In this document: positions 1 to 9,402 of the stretch, piece by piece
Numbering within the stretch: the stretch's first letter is position 1
How the letters are laid out: each line of letters opens with the position of its first letter
Source of the DNA: Spirosoma sp. KCTC 42546
GTDB lineage: Bacteria; Bacteroidota; Bacteroidia; Cytophagales; Spirosomataceae
DNA length: 64,000 nucleotides
Assembly (NCBI RefSeq): GCF_006965485.1
Contig: NZ_CP041360.1
Location: 5,002,501-5,066,500, forward strand
Reading direction: 5' to 3'
Translations under genes and position numbers: made by a program
The notes under the pieces: model-generated
The model's input: only the letters and a program-made list of their open reading frames with translations
Told to the model about the DNA's origin: nothing
The model's database searches: none

Positions 1-1
1 C

Positions 2-112
2 TCTAGTTGCTTCCTCTGGTGGCCAACATTCGGGTCGTTTTCATGGCTGGGCTGGCTCATAGTCGTAACTGGAATGCCAGCTTCTCTCATCTGGCTTTAT
101 TACTATTTTTGA
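2..112 (+). CDS. C-terminal tail of a membrane protein (partial)
   Basis: Frame 2 is open from the window edge to a TGA at 110-112. It encodes 36 residues rich in W, F, L and Y (for example GWLIVVTGMPASLIWLYYYF), which looks like a final membrane-spanning segment ending close to the C-terminus. The gene starts before the window, so the family cannot be named. A non-coding open frame is possible, but the hydrophobic pattern with no charged residues argues for a real membrane tail. Confidence 0.4.
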   Translation, partial: SSCFLWWPTFGSFSWLGWLIVVTGMPASLIWLYYYF

Positions 113-145
113 GGCCCGCCAGAAACAGTTGCAACCAGAGGCTCT

Positions 146-283
146 ATGGCCAACAAAGAGGTCAATGACACGAAGCTACTCCCTACAGCTAATGAATTGA
201 TCAACAGTAGGAATAGTATTCAAAAAAGTCAATTAGCAGCTATTGATCATAAAATTTTTCTGTTAATTAAAGGACTCAATTAA
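146..283 (+). CDS. Possible 45-residue protein
   Basis: An ATG-initiated ORF lies in the same frame as the preceding membrane tail, 33 bases after its stop. The product (MANKEVNDTKLLPTANEL...) is polar, then ends in a short hydrophobic stretch KIFLLIKGLN. I do not recognise it. Being in frame behind a stop, it could also be a read-through extension of the upstream protein or chance. It is listed because composition and codon use are plausible. Confidence 0.22.
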   Translation: MANKEVNDTKLLPTANELINSRNSIQKSQLAAIDHKIFLLIKGLN

Positions 284-797
284 CAGAAAGGCAGAACGCT
301 ATATTATATGAATATCAAATATTATAAACTAAAAAGCAATAATTATTAAAATATAATAGCCATATAACTAAGAAATAGGCAATTATATGTAATTTTGGTA
401 ACAAATAACAATACGTATAAGCCCATTCAATTAGCTTACTGGTATTGTCCGGATTTCCTGCTCATGCAGACTTATGCTTCAGCATTGACTTATTGACAAA
501 ATGCCAGCAAACATATCAAGTAGAAGTGTACAAATTTGTAGTGTATCTCAGACAAGCTACAAGCGATTGCATCTTATTTTAACAGCTATCAGAAATTATA
601 CAGTTAATTAGCACTCTTATTTATATGGATCTTTATAGGTTGCAGAGCTATTACAGCTCAAAAAATCAAAAAAACTTTATCCTAACCCTGAGTACCTTAT
701 CTTTCTCTCGATCAACTGGAAAGAGGCAGCCTTGCGCCTAAAACTGCGAAAAACTAAACTTCTGTCGTCTAAAGTTACCACTGGCAATTTGTAACCT
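284..797. other. AT-rich intergenic region without a visible gene
   Basis: About 510 bases of very AT-rich sequence precede the hybrid kinase. I see no convincing ORF, RNA gene or long hairpin. It presumably contains the promoter of the kinase gene, but no clear TTG / TAnnTTTG pair could be assigned. Confidence 0.5.
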
Positions 798-3680
798 ATG
801 AACTCACCTCTCCAACGCCGATTTAATCGTCTTAAGCACCAGTTGGCATGCCAGCAAAAGGAGCAACGGCGGATCGAGCGACGGTTGAACATAAAGAAAA
901 TACAGCTTGATAAGTCAAAAGAGCAATGTCGCCTGCTCACTGCTACCTTGAACCAGCATCTAGAAAGTAAGTGGGAGCAAGAGCGGCAAAGTGAATACCA
1001 TTACCGCCAACTTATCGACTCGGTTCGGGATATAATTTTTAAAATTTCACCTGAGGGTTATTTCACCTTCGCAAATTCGATGATGGAGAGCTGTTTCGGC
1101 TACGCTCAGTCGGAATTGATAGGTCGGCATTTCGTCCATCTCGTATTACCAGATTATAGAGCCAGATTGATCGCATTCTATCAAACAATGCTTCAAACTG
1201 GGCAGCCACACACCTATATTGAGTTCCCGGCCCGAACGAAGGATGGTTCGACAATTTGGATTGGCCAGACGGTTAGTTTGGTTAAAAATGATCAGCAGGT
1301 TCTTGAACTGGTGGCCGTTGCGCGGGACATTACCCAACGTAAATTAACCGAAGATTCTTTTCAACTCACCCAGGCTCGCCTGGAGTCACTTATTACAAAC
1401 CTGCATACGGGTGTGCTGGTGGAAGATGAAAACCGAAAAATCATCCTGACCAATCAGCTCTATTGTGATCAATTTGGCATAAACCGAACACCCGAATCGC
1501 TGGTTGGCCAGGCGTACTTATACGTGGCCGTTCCACCCGCCAGTTTGTTCAGGGATGCCGATCAGTTTTTGGATCGGATGAACGAAGTAGTAGATAACCA
1601 ACTCGCGGTCAGGGATGAGGTGATTCATCTGTCCGACGGGCGAATCATGGAGTGGGATTATATTCCTATCTGGCTGACTGACCACTACCGGGGGCACCTG
1701 TGGAAGTATAGAGATATCACTCAGAAGTACCAGTCGGACGAGCGTATCCGCAAGAGCGAAGAAAAGTATCGAACCATCATGAATACGATGGAGCTCGGGT
1801 TACTCGAGGTCGACAACAATCAAACGATTTTGCGCGCTTACGAACGCTTCTGCAACATGATGGGCTACACCCAGGAAGAACTGGTGGGCAAAAATGCAGC
1901 CGAATTACTTGTCCATCCTGAGTTTAAGCCGGTGATTGACCAGCAGCAAGGGCAACGGGAACGCGGAAACGCGGGTTCTTACGAGTTAGCATTAATTCGT
2001 AAGGACGGCACACGGGTATGGGTACTGGTAAGCGGTGTGCCTATCTTTGATGAGCACGGTGTTCTTGTTGGCTCAATGGGTATTCATTACGATTTGAGTG
2101 AACGTAAACGGCTTGAAGAGGAATTGGCCCGAGCCCGACAAATAGCAGAGGAGGCACGCCATACTGAAAAGCAGTTTTTGGCTAACATGAGCCACGAAAT
2201 CCGAACCCCCCTGAATGCGATTCTCGGCTTTTCAAACCTTCTGGAAACGACCTCGCTCACGATCGAACAAAAAGAATTCGCCAGTTTCATCCGGACTGCA
2301 GGCAAAAATCTGCTTAATATCGTCAATGATATTCTCGATATTTCCAAGATTGAAGCGGGCATGTTGCCGTTAGAATCGATTCCTTTCAGTATCCCTTCAC
2401 TAGCGGATTCCATTCGAACTATGCTGCATTCAGCAGCCATCGAAAAAAATCTGTGGCTACTTGTTGAAACAGATCCTACCCTCCCACCGGTTGTATTGGG
2501 CGATCCAACCCGACTGACGCAGATTTTAGTAAACTTATTGAATAATGCCATCAAGTTTACCCAGCAGGGTGGTGTTCGGGTTCGAATTGATAAGGTAGCA
2601 GAAACAACTGATTCTGTGCGGGTTCGTTTCAGTGTACAGGATACCGGTATTGGCATGGCTGCAGACATCTTACCGTTCATTTTTGAGCGGTTCCGCCAGG
2701 CCAGCGACTTTACAACCCGCTATTATGGTGGCACGGGTTTGGGGTTGAACATTGTAAAATCACTCGCGGAAATGCAGGGCGGTTGGGTCAGCGTAGCCAG
2801 TACACTCGGGGAGGGTTCTCGGTTTACGCTGGAGATTCCTTATAAAGTGGCATCCATACCAGTTGAACTGATTACGGAGGGGTCGACAATGCCCATTAAC
2901 CCCGACCTATCCAATCTGCGTATCCTGATCGTAGAGGATAACCTGATGAATCAGAAACTCGCTCTACAAGTCCTGAAACGGCTAGGGTACTCCGCTCAGG
3001 TTGCCGAAAATGGTCAGTTGGCGCTCGACCTATTACAGGACGATGAGTTCGATCTGATATTGATGGACATTCAAATGCCGGTCATGGATGGGTACACTAC
3101 CACCCGTCATATTCGAACAACCTTGAAAAAAGACGTGCCGATTATTGCGATGACAGCACATGCCTTAGCCAGCGAACGAGAGCAGTGCCTACAGGCAGGT
3201 ATGAACGACTTTCTGCCCAAACCGTTCCAGATTGAGGAATTGCAGCGTATTTTACGGAAATATACCCCCCTCTACTGGTCGGAGGTGGTCTCGTCAAGCA
3301 AACCTAAAGTGCTGGCAGAGACTACCCCTAGTTTCTCGGTAGAGGTCTTGTTGAGCGCGTTGGATAACGACCGGGATTTTGCGGCCGAGGTCATGGAGTT
3401 GTTTCTGGCCCAAACACCGGGTGAGATTCAGCAAATCCGGCAGAGTCTGGAGCAACATGACTTGCCCACTATTGGCGGGATTATTCATGCACAGAAAGTT
3501 GCGTTTCAAATGTTCGGTTTAACCGAGATGGTTCGTTTAAGTCAGACACTCGGAGCTCGTATTGCCGACAAACAACCTGTGAGTGAGGTAAGCCCACTAG
3601 TTCATCAGTTTCTGCGAACGCTTGAAGCAGAATTACCTCTTATTCAATCTGTTCTGGAGACATCCTTCAAACTAGATTGA
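798..3680 (+). CDS. PAS-domain hybrid sensor histidine kinase with receiver and Hpt domains
   Basis: A 960-residue cytoplasmic phosphorelay protein with no signal peptide or membrane segment. An N-terminal basic coiled coil (about 1-65) is followed by three PAS domains (about 70-185, 190-310, 325-440). A HisKA helix follows with the phospho-acceptor His466 in MSHEIRTPLNA. The ATPase domain shows the N box (NLLNNAIKFT), DTGIGM and GGTGLGLNIV. A receiver domain carries Asp757 in LMDIQMPVMDGY and the KPF lysine. The C-terminal 110 residues look like an Hpt domain; His897 sits in IIHAQKVAFQMFG, where the usual glycine after the lysine is Val. All modules for a complete internal His-Asp-His relay are present. 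No cognate output regulator is adjacent, so the target is unknown. Confidence 0.9.
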   Translation: MNSPLQRRFNRLKHQLACQQKEQRRIERRLNIKKIQLDKSKEQCRLLTATLNQHLESKWEQERQSEYHYRQLIDSVRDIIFKISPEGYFTFANSMMESCFGYAQSELIGRHFVHLVLPDYRARLIAFYQTMLQTGQPHTYIEFPARTKDGSTIWIGQTVSLVKNDQQVLELVAVARDITQRKLTEDSFQLTQARLESLITNLHTGVLVEDENRKIILTNQLYCDQFGINRTPESLVGQAYLYVAVPPASLFRDADQFLDRMNEVVDNQLAVRDEVIHLSDGRIMEWDYIPIWLTDHYRGHLWKYRDITQKYQSDERIRKSEEKYRTIMNTMELGLLEVDNNQTILRAYERFCNMMGYTQEELVGKNAAELLVHPEFKPVIDQQQGQRERGNAGSYELALIRKDGTRVWVLVSGVPIFDEHGVLVGSMGIHYDLSERKRLEEELARARQIAEEARHTEKQFLANMSHEIRTPLNAILGFSNLLETTSLTIEQKEFASFIRTAGKNLLNIVNDILDISKIEAGMLPLESIPFSIPSLADSIRTMLHSAAIEKNLWLLVETDPTLPPVVLGDPTRLTQILVNLLNNAIKFTQQGGVRVRIDKVAETTDSVRVRFSVQDTGIGMAADILPFIFERFRQASDFTTRYYGGTGLGLNIVKSLAEMQGGWVSVASTLGEGSRFTLEIPYKVASIPVELITEGSTMPINPDLSNLRILIVEDNLMNQKLALQVLKRLGYSAQVAENGQLALDLLQDDEFDLILMDIQMPVMDGYTTTRHIRTTLKKDVPIIAMTAHALASEREQCLQAGMNDFLPKPFQIEELQRILRKYTPLYWSEVVSSSKPKVLAETTPSFSVEVLLSALDNDRDFAAEVMELFLAQTPGEIQQIRQSLEQHDLPTIGGIIHAQKVAFQMFGLTEMVRLSQTLGARIADKQPVSEVSPLVHQFLRTLEAELPLIQSVLETSFKLD

Positions 3681-3834
3681 CTGGATTGAACTAGTGCCTG
3701 GCCAAAATAGATTCCAGTGGATTCTACAGATTCTAAACGGGACAAGTGCTAGTGGTTTGGCAAACTTGATTGAAGTGGGTATTCCTATAAAGCGTGGTAG
3801 GATAGCTGAATCCAATGAAAATTATAGCTTAATT

Positions 3835-4242
3835 ATGCGTTTAACTTATTTACTGCTTGGTGTTGGCGTTGCCCTTATTTTGTACTTAAGCTGGCAACCC
3901 CATTACGATTTTAAACATATTTGGTTCATACCGAAATGGGTGTCTGACTGGACCGATGTTCATGCCAATGGAAACATACGTACAGCCGTTCCTTTCGTAT
4001 TTATGGGCATGTTTGCAGGCTTTTTACCCACACCTCGCCCTCGTTCCGTATACCAGTGGTTAATTCTGTGGTTGATTCTGATAGGTATTGTAGCCCTGGC
4101 AGAAACAGGCCAGCTTCTTATACCATCCCGTTACTTTAGCTTTGAGGATATTGGATGGGGAGCGGTTGGTGCACTAATTGGGCTGGTTTCCGCATTTACG
4201 CTTGTAACCACGCTAAACAAGATTCGTTCGCAAAGTAAATGA
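3835..4242 (+). CDS. VanZ-like small membrane protein
   Basis: The frame is open from a GTG at 3694, but I place the start at the ATG at 3835 (MRLTYLLLG), because upstream residues are polar and the first membrane helix begins here. The 135-residue product has four predicted membrane helices. The stretch ALAETGQLLIPSRYFSFEDIGW matches the VanZ-family signature (E-x-GQ-x-x-x-P-x-R-x-x-x-x-x-D) before the last helix. VanZ-like proteins are integral membrane proteins whose biochemical role is mostly unknown; the founding member gives low-level teicoplanin resistance, but most homologues are unrelated to resistance. It follows the kinase by about 150 bases and may be transcribed separately. Confidence 0.75.
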   Translation: MRLTYLLLGVGVALILYLSWQPHYDFKHIWFIPKWVSDWTDVHANGNIRTAVPFVFMGMFAGFLPTPRPRSVYQWLILWLILIGIVALAETGQLLIPSRYFSFEDIGWGAVGALIGLVSAFTLVTTLNKIRSQSK

Positions 4243-4429
4243 CTTGCGCGTCGTCAGGAAGCCAGTAAGCATTAGTGCTTTGCAGGCTAGAGTTTATTGA
4301 TACGTTGGATTCTCGGGGGTGTCGTGCAGTAGAGGCAACTTGATTGATTAGTCGAATACTAGCTGCTAAGAATCCAGAAAACCTCAGCGTGATTACTGCC
4401 CTGTTTGCCAATAATTTCACCGCTGGCCT

Positions 4430-4789
4430 TTAAAGTTCTCTTGTCATTCGCTCGTTATACAAATCAAGCACATTATCACTCTTCACCTTTGTCGCATACG
4501 TTAAGTCCATAAGTGCTGCCCACTTACGATCGCCTGTTGCAGCGGCAAATGCTTCAAATCGTAGTTCCGTTAGCAGCCAATTAATTGGACAGTGAATATC
4601 ATCAGCGAGTGCAATGGCGACTAAGGAGTCATAAACGTCGCGGGCATGGGCTTCACTTGGGGTAGATGCCCATAAACTGGTATAAGCTTCATACACATCC
4701 TTTACTTGAGTGGCAGTAGCGCCCCAAAAACCAATGAGGGGCTGGCTAATAGAGGAGAAAACAGTACCCGTTCGTTCGTCAAGCGTCAT
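4430..4789 (-). CDS. Hypothetical protein, 119 residues
   Basis: A minus-strand ORF from ATG at 4789, with amino-acid composition typical of a real soluble, mostly helical protein (MTLDERTGTVFSSISQ...). It is acidic to neutral, with no signal peptide or membrane helix. An in-frame stop 24 bases upstream fixes the start. A second short minus-strand frame ends inside it, overlapping the first 11 bases (ATGACGCTTGA), an arrangement seen in translationally coupled pairs. I do not recognise the family. Confidence 0.5.
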   Translation of the reverse strand: MTLDERTGTVFSSISQPLIGFWGATATQVKDVYEAYTSLWASTPSEAHARDVYDSLVAIALADDIHCPINWLLTELRFEAFAAATGDRKWAALMDLTYATKVKSDNVLDLYNERMTREL

Positions 4790-4937
4790 AAACTGACTTT
4801 TTATGAACGTTTACAGCATCAATCATGCCAGCAATTTGACCAATAATGCCATTTAGGTCTTCAATTTCTCATTTTTTGCTCGCATACTGAGTCAATCGAC
4901 CTAACAAACAGGCTACGCAGTTGACCACTAGCCTAGG
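4779..4937 (-). pseudogene. Possible degraded ORF upstream of the 119-residue gene
   Basis: Read on the minus strand, the frame that ends at 4779 gives ...LLGRLTQYASKK, an in-frame TGA at 4869-4871, then EIEDLNGIIGQIAGMIDAVNVHKKSVYDA and a final TGA. Both halves look protein-like, and the break lies just after a run of six A residues. It could be a small gene broken by a nonsense mutation, a small gene starting after the TGA, or chance. Confidence 0.2.
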
Positions 4938-5054
4938 TCAGTTATATCAACTTGAGGTTAGTTTTAGGGAAATTGCCTCCAAAGATGAGCTTAACTACCG
5001 ACGATGCAGATTTCAGTACAACTAATTACCTTACTTCCTAAACCTGTTCAACGT

Positions 5055-5089
5055 CAAAAACAAGACAGCAGCAAACTATCTTGTTTTTG
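5055..5089. terminator. Hairpin with 11-bp stem and flanking T tract
   Basis: Perfect arms CAAAAACAAGA (5055-5065) and TCTTGTTTTTG (5079-5089) flank a 13-base loop. The A/T tracts on both sides make it terminator-like on either strand. It lies in the 529-base gap between 4790 and 5318, which otherwise shows only the degraded ORF and one copy of a 16-base repeat. Confidence 0.4.
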
Positions 5090-5093
5090 AATT

Positions 5094-5109
5094 TAGCTGG
5101 TAAGCTAAC
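5094..5109 (+). repeat. 16-base direct repeat, copy 1 (before the hybrid regulator)
   Basis: TAGCTGGTAAGCTAAC occurs here and identically at 9372-9387, bracketing the hybrid two-component regulator gene. Each copy can fold as a short TAGCT/AGCTA hairpin with loop GGTA. Confidence 0.5.
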
Positions 5110-5318
5110 TTCCTTTAGCGTAATTTCCCCCCGTTCTTATTTACTAGCAACACCCTGCGTTGCCCGTATTCTTCAGGCTTTTACACCTGTAGAAACAAGC
5201 ATTTCTAGTTAGTTCCCAATACGCATATACATTCCTGATTAGCCAACAACGGAAATTTTTGATGTTCTTACCGTTGGCCTATCTTTAAGCTACCCACCAG
5301 ATAAAAGAATATGAAACA

Positions 5319-8300
5319 ATGAGCCTGTTCAACAAAAGAAAAAGCTGGGCTATCTTCTGGTGGCCCAGCTTATTAAGTATCTTTTCTATCCCTATTCTCC
5401 TTTCTGCTCAACCTGCTACATTCTCCCGCCCCCAAATACTGACCGAAGAAGAAGGATTACCGCAGGCGTTTGTTTCCGATATTTTGCAGGATCAAAAGGG
5501 GTTTATCTGGATGGCTACCCGCGATGGGCTATGCCGTTACGATGGTCAACGGTTTAAAGTTTTCCAACCCAACTCCGACGCAAAAACCTCGATCTCATTT
5601 CCTGATGTATTATATCTGAAAGCAGATTATAAAGGACGAATCTGGATTCGCAATACCTATAACGAACTTGATTTATTCGATCCGGTACGAGAAACATTCC
5701 ACAGCCTTTCGCGCCAATCCTTTTATCAACAGGCGTTTAGTCGTGATTCCCTCCAGTTCTTTTGCCCAGATCGGCAAAATCATCTGTGGTTGTACTTCCA
5801 TTATGCGGGCTTAGTTTCTATTAATCTGAATACCAATCACATCCAGCATTATAAGCATCAGCCTGCTACTAAAAACTCTATTAACAAAGGCGTTATAAAA
5901 GCTATAATTGAAGGCCAACGGGGGGCTATGTGGTTTGCAACTACGGTAGGGCTTGATCGGTACGACAGAGTAACAGGGAAATTCACGCACTATCAACATC
6001 AGTCAGGAAACCCAAATTCACTCCCCGATAATGAACTAAACAGTTTATACCAAAAGCCAGATGGTAGCCTGGTTATTGTATCCCGATGGCATTTGACACT
6101 CATGAATCCAACTACAGGAAAATGCCAGTCATTTCCTCTACCCGTATCGAGTTATTTTGACCATTTTCCTCAATTTGGTACAGATGCCAAAGGCACTGTT
6201 TATTTCTACTACTCTACAGGACTATATTGTTTTAACGAAACTTCTGGCATCCAGAAGTTGGCTCGATTTGCGGGTAGTTCACACTACCAAAGCCTGTTAA
6301 TCGACCGTTCGAATGTGCTTTGGATAGGAACGAACGGGCACGGCGTTCGAAAGTTCGACCTCACGGCGAATCAGTTTCAACGATATCCTTATCGAGCCAA
6401 TTTCCAAACAGACTTACTAACAAATCAGCTAGGCGCATCGGTAGATCAGTTTCCTGCTTTCAACCGATTTGATCTGGCATATTTCTTTCGATACACATTC
6501 GATAAACAAAATCACCTGCTCTTCAACATAGGCAAAGGCTCGCTTTATCAACTTAATCTTCAAACAAAAAAACTGGTCTCACTACCATTCCCACCTGGAC
6601 AAGATGGTCCTCTGGATGAGCAATCGGTTCCTCTAACGACCTCCCCGCAGGGAACAATTTGGGCCTTATGCAATGCCCATCTGTTCCGGTATTCAGAACC
6701 AACCCAGACATGGACACCTGAGTTAGACTTATCCACTATCAATTCAACTATGGTTCAGTTGGTTAGTGATGATCAGTCATTTTGGGTAGGAACCGAATCG
6801 AAGGGGCTATTTAGGATCAATAGCAGGACCAATGCCATTCGGCAGTATGCGTACACACCCACCGATACTACTTCGCTTAGTAGTAATATCATCAATTTTC
6901 TGTCTGTCGACCGCTTTGATAAAAACATCCTTTGGGTAGGTACCTTCGGCAGTGGACTATGTCGCTTTGATAAACGTACCGGAACGTGTCGGCGGTTCAC
7001 CACTAAAAATGGGCTGCCCAACAATGTTATTTATTCGGCCATTCCCGACCGGCAGGGAAATCTGTGGGTTGCCACCAATAAGGGAATCTGCCGATTCAAT
7101 AGACAAACCTTCCAGGTACAGAACTATACTATCGAAGACGGGCTGATGGCCAATGAATTTAATCGGCATCATATTCTGCAATTGCCGGATGACCGAATTA
7201 TTCTGGGTGGAATAGAAGGGATTACAACGTTTAGTCCTTCTCAGGTCAAAAACGACACGTTTCAACCCAGGGTTGAACTAACGGGCATACAGATTAACAA
7301 CCGCCAAATTGAACCTGGAAAGGGCTCACCACTGGGCGAATTGCCCATCCATGCCCTTTCTGAACTCTCCTTACTGCATAATCAGAATTACCTGAATTTT
7401 GAGTTTGCATCTTTACAGTACAACAAAGAAAAAAAGACCAGGTATCGATACCGCATGGAAGGATTGGATACTGATTGGATCGTTGTCAATCGGCCAATGG
7501 CAAGCTATACCGATCTAAAGCCGGGATACTATACCCTGTTTATTAATGCGTCCAATTCGTCCGGGGTCTGGAGTAAACACGTACGAACATTCAGGATCAA
7601 GATTCATCCACCCCTATGGGCCACCTGGTGGGCGTATACGATATACGGACTTTTACTCGTAGCCTTACTTTACGGCATATTCCGAACCTATGCTAACCGA
7701 TTGCAGCTACAACAGTCCGTAATTCTAAAACAGAATGAGGTAGAATTAACGATAAAAGAAGCCCAGCAGCTTAAGAATATCGACGAAATTAAAACCCGTT
7801 TTTTCACCAATATAACCCACGAGTTTAAAACCCCACTTACATTAATAATAGCCCCCACACACTACTTGATCAATGAGTTGAGTCAAACTAAATATGCTCG
7901 TCAGCTAGCCTCCATTGAGCAAAATGCGAATCAGTTACTACGGCTCATCAATCAGTTACTGGATCTCTCGAAGATCGAAGCCAGCGCTATGGAGGTACAT
8001 GAATCACGCGGTAATCCAGGAGTATTTATCGGGCAAATTCTCGACTCATTTACTGAGTTGGCTAACCAAAAAGGGGTTGAACTAACCTATCATAATCAGG
8101 CAACGAGCGATTATCTATTCGACGCTTCGTTACTCGAACGAATTATATATAATCTGGTATCGAATGCCCTGAAATTTACTCCAACGGGTGGAAACGTAAC
8201 TGTCCAGCTTAACGCAGCGAACGGTATCACGCTGGTAATTGCCGATAACGGAATTGGCATACCTTCCGAAAAAATAGCGGCTGTTTTCGAGCGTTTTGTT

Positions 8301-9302
8301 CAGGCAGATACGTCGTCGACCCGTACCCATGAAGGTACGGGCATTGGATTGGCACTGGTGAAAGAACTGGTAGACTTGCAGCAAGGAACAATTCGGATAG
8401 ACAGCGAAGTGGACTCGTTAACGAACCAACATGGAACCACTATAACCCTTCAGTTGCCTTATCGGAAGGTTGAACCGTTAACAGGTCCTATTGATAAAGC
8501 GCTCGATATACCGGAAAGCCGATCAGAAGCGGTACCTATTGTGCTGCTGGTTGAAGACAACCCAGATATGGCCACTCTTATCATTGACTGTCTGCCCACA
8601 ACTTATCAATTCATATGGGCTAAAAACGGAGTTGTCGGGCTGGCTCAGGCTGTCTCACAACTTCCCGATTTAATAATCAGCGATGTGCTTATGCCGGAAA
8701 TGGACGGCTACACGCTCTGCCAGACGCTGAAAGCAGATGTCCGGACAAATCATATTCCCCTCATATTGCTGACGGCCAAATCATCTGTCGAAAGTCGATT
8801 AGAAGGTTTATCAGTAGGTGCCGATGATTACCTGACCAAACCGTTTTTATTGCCCGAGCTGCAACTACGAATCCGAAACCTGCTGGAAAGACAAAAGCTA
8901 TTACGGGAGTTGATCCGCAAGAGTTTTATCAAAATTGATCAGGACGACATGCAACTAACGATCGTCGATCCTTTTCTGGCAAAGCTCTACGCATGCATCG
9001 ACGCTAAATTGGATGATTCAGCTTATGGAGTAGAAGAACTGGCAAATGACATTGGCATGAGTCGCTATACACTGCACCGAAAAACAAAAACGCTCACTAC
9101 CATGCTGCCCAACGAGCTTATCCGTAACTATCGATTGAAACGCTCACTGTCTTTTCTCCGCAAAGGCAATACAGTAGCCGAAACCGCCGTGCTGGTTGGC
9201 TTTGATAGCCCTTCCTATTTTACAAAGTGTTTTCGAAATCACTACAACATAACCCCTAAACAACTGCTGCAACAAGCGGGCACCGAAAACAACATCGAAT
9301 AA
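5319..9302 (+). CDS. Hybrid two-component system regulator (periplasmic propeller, kinase, receiver, AraC output)
   Basis: A 1327-residue one-protein signalling system of the Bacteroidota HTCS type. A signal peptide (about 1-30) is followed by a periplasmic sensor of repeated beta-propeller blades (for example GFIWMATRDGLCRYDG, NLWVATNKGICRFN), spanning about 40-640. A Y_Y_Y domain (about 690-765) precedes one membrane helix (about 768-790). Cytoplasmic parts are HisKA with His834 (ITHEFKTPLT), an ATPase domain (NLVSNALKFT, ADNGIGIP, GTGIGLALV), a receiver with Asp1122 (IISDVLMPEMDGY) and a C-terminal AraC-type double helix-turn-helix (about 1225-1320). Such proteins normally sense glycan fragments and switch on a neighbouring SusC/SusD locus. 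Here no SusC/D pair is adjacent, so it is either an orphan or acts at a distance. Confidence 0.93.
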   Translation: MSLFNKRKSWAIFWWPSLLSIFSIPILLSAQPATFSRPQILTEEEGLPQAFVSDILQDQKGFIWMATRDGLCRYDGQRFKVFQPNSDAKTSISFPDVLYLKADYKGRIWIRNTYNELDLFDPVRETFHSLSRQSFYQQAFSRDSLQFFCPDRQNHLWLYFHYAGLVSINLNTNHIQHYKHQPATKNSINKGVIKAIIEGQRGAMWFATTVGLDRYDRVTGKFTHYQHQSGNPNSLPDNELNSLYQKPDGSLVIVSRWHLTLMNPTTGKCQSFPLPVSSYFDHFPQFGTDAKGTVYFYYSTGLYCFNETSGIQKLARFAGSSHYQSLLIDRSNVLWIGTNGHGVRKFDLTANQFQRYPYRANFQTDLLTNQLGASVDQFPAFNRFDLAYFFRYTFDKQNHLLFNIGKGSLYQLNLQTKKLVSLPFPPGQDGPLDEQSVPLTTSPQGTIWALCNAHLFRYSEPTQTWTPELDLSTINSTMVQLVSDDQSFWVGTESKGLFRINSRTNAIRQYAYTPTDTTSLSSNIINFLSVDRFDKNILWVGTFGSGLCRFDKRTGTCRRFTTKNGLPNNVIYSAIPDRQGNLWVATNKGICRFNRQTFQVQNYTIEDGLMANEFNRHHILQLPDDRIILGGIEGITTFSPSQVKNDTFQPRVELTGIQINNRQIEPGKGSPLGELPIHALSELSLLHNQNYLNFEFASLQYNKEKKTRYRYRMEGLDTDWIVVNRPMASYTDLKPGYYTLFINASNSSGVWSKHVRTFRIKIHPPLWATWWAYTIYGLLLVALLYGIFRTYANRLQLQQSVILKQNEVELTIKEAQQLKNIDEIKTRFFTNITHEFKTPLTLIIAPTHYLINELSQTKYARQLASIEQNANQLLRLINQLLDLSKIEASAMEVHESRGNPGVFIGQILDSFTELANQKGVELTYHNQATSDYLFDASLLERIIYNLVSNALKFTPTGGNVTVQLNAANGITLVIADNGIGIPSEKIAAVFERFVQADTSSTRTHEGTGIGLALVKELVDLQQGTIRIDSEVDSLTNQHGTTITLQLPYRKVEPLTGPIDKALDIPESRSEAVPIVLLVEDNPDMATLIIDCLPTTYQFIWAKNGVVGLAQAVSQLPDLIISDVLMPEMDGYTLCQTLKADVRTNHIPLILLTAKSSVESRLEGLSVGADDYLTKPFLLPELQLRIRNLLERQKLLRELIRKSFIKIDQDDMQLTIVDPFLAKLYACIDAKLDDSAYGVEELANDIGMSRYTLHRKTKTLTTMLPNELIRNYRLKRSLSFLRKGNTVAETAVLVGFDSPSYFTKCFRNHYNITPKQLLQQAGTENNIE

Positions 9303-9371
9303 GGTTTGTGTATTCTCATCATTTACGAACGTTGCCGCAACGACTACGATTAGAGGCTTTGTATGATTTTG

Positions 9372-9387
9372 TAGCTGGTAAGCTAAC
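9372..9387 (+). repeat. 16-base direct repeat, copy 2 (after the hybrid regulator)
   Basis: Identical to 5094-5109. It lies in the 100-base convergent gap between the hybrid regulator stop and the oxidase stop, where its short stem-loop could also help termination. Confidence 0.5.
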
Positions 9388-9402
9388 GCTAAACCCAAAG
9401 AA

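Noticed and set aside
2087..2680. Long minus-strand ORF of 197 codons inside the hybrid kinase
   Set aside because: It mirrors the HisKA/ATPase coding region; serine/arginine-rich composition is typical of an antisense shadow.
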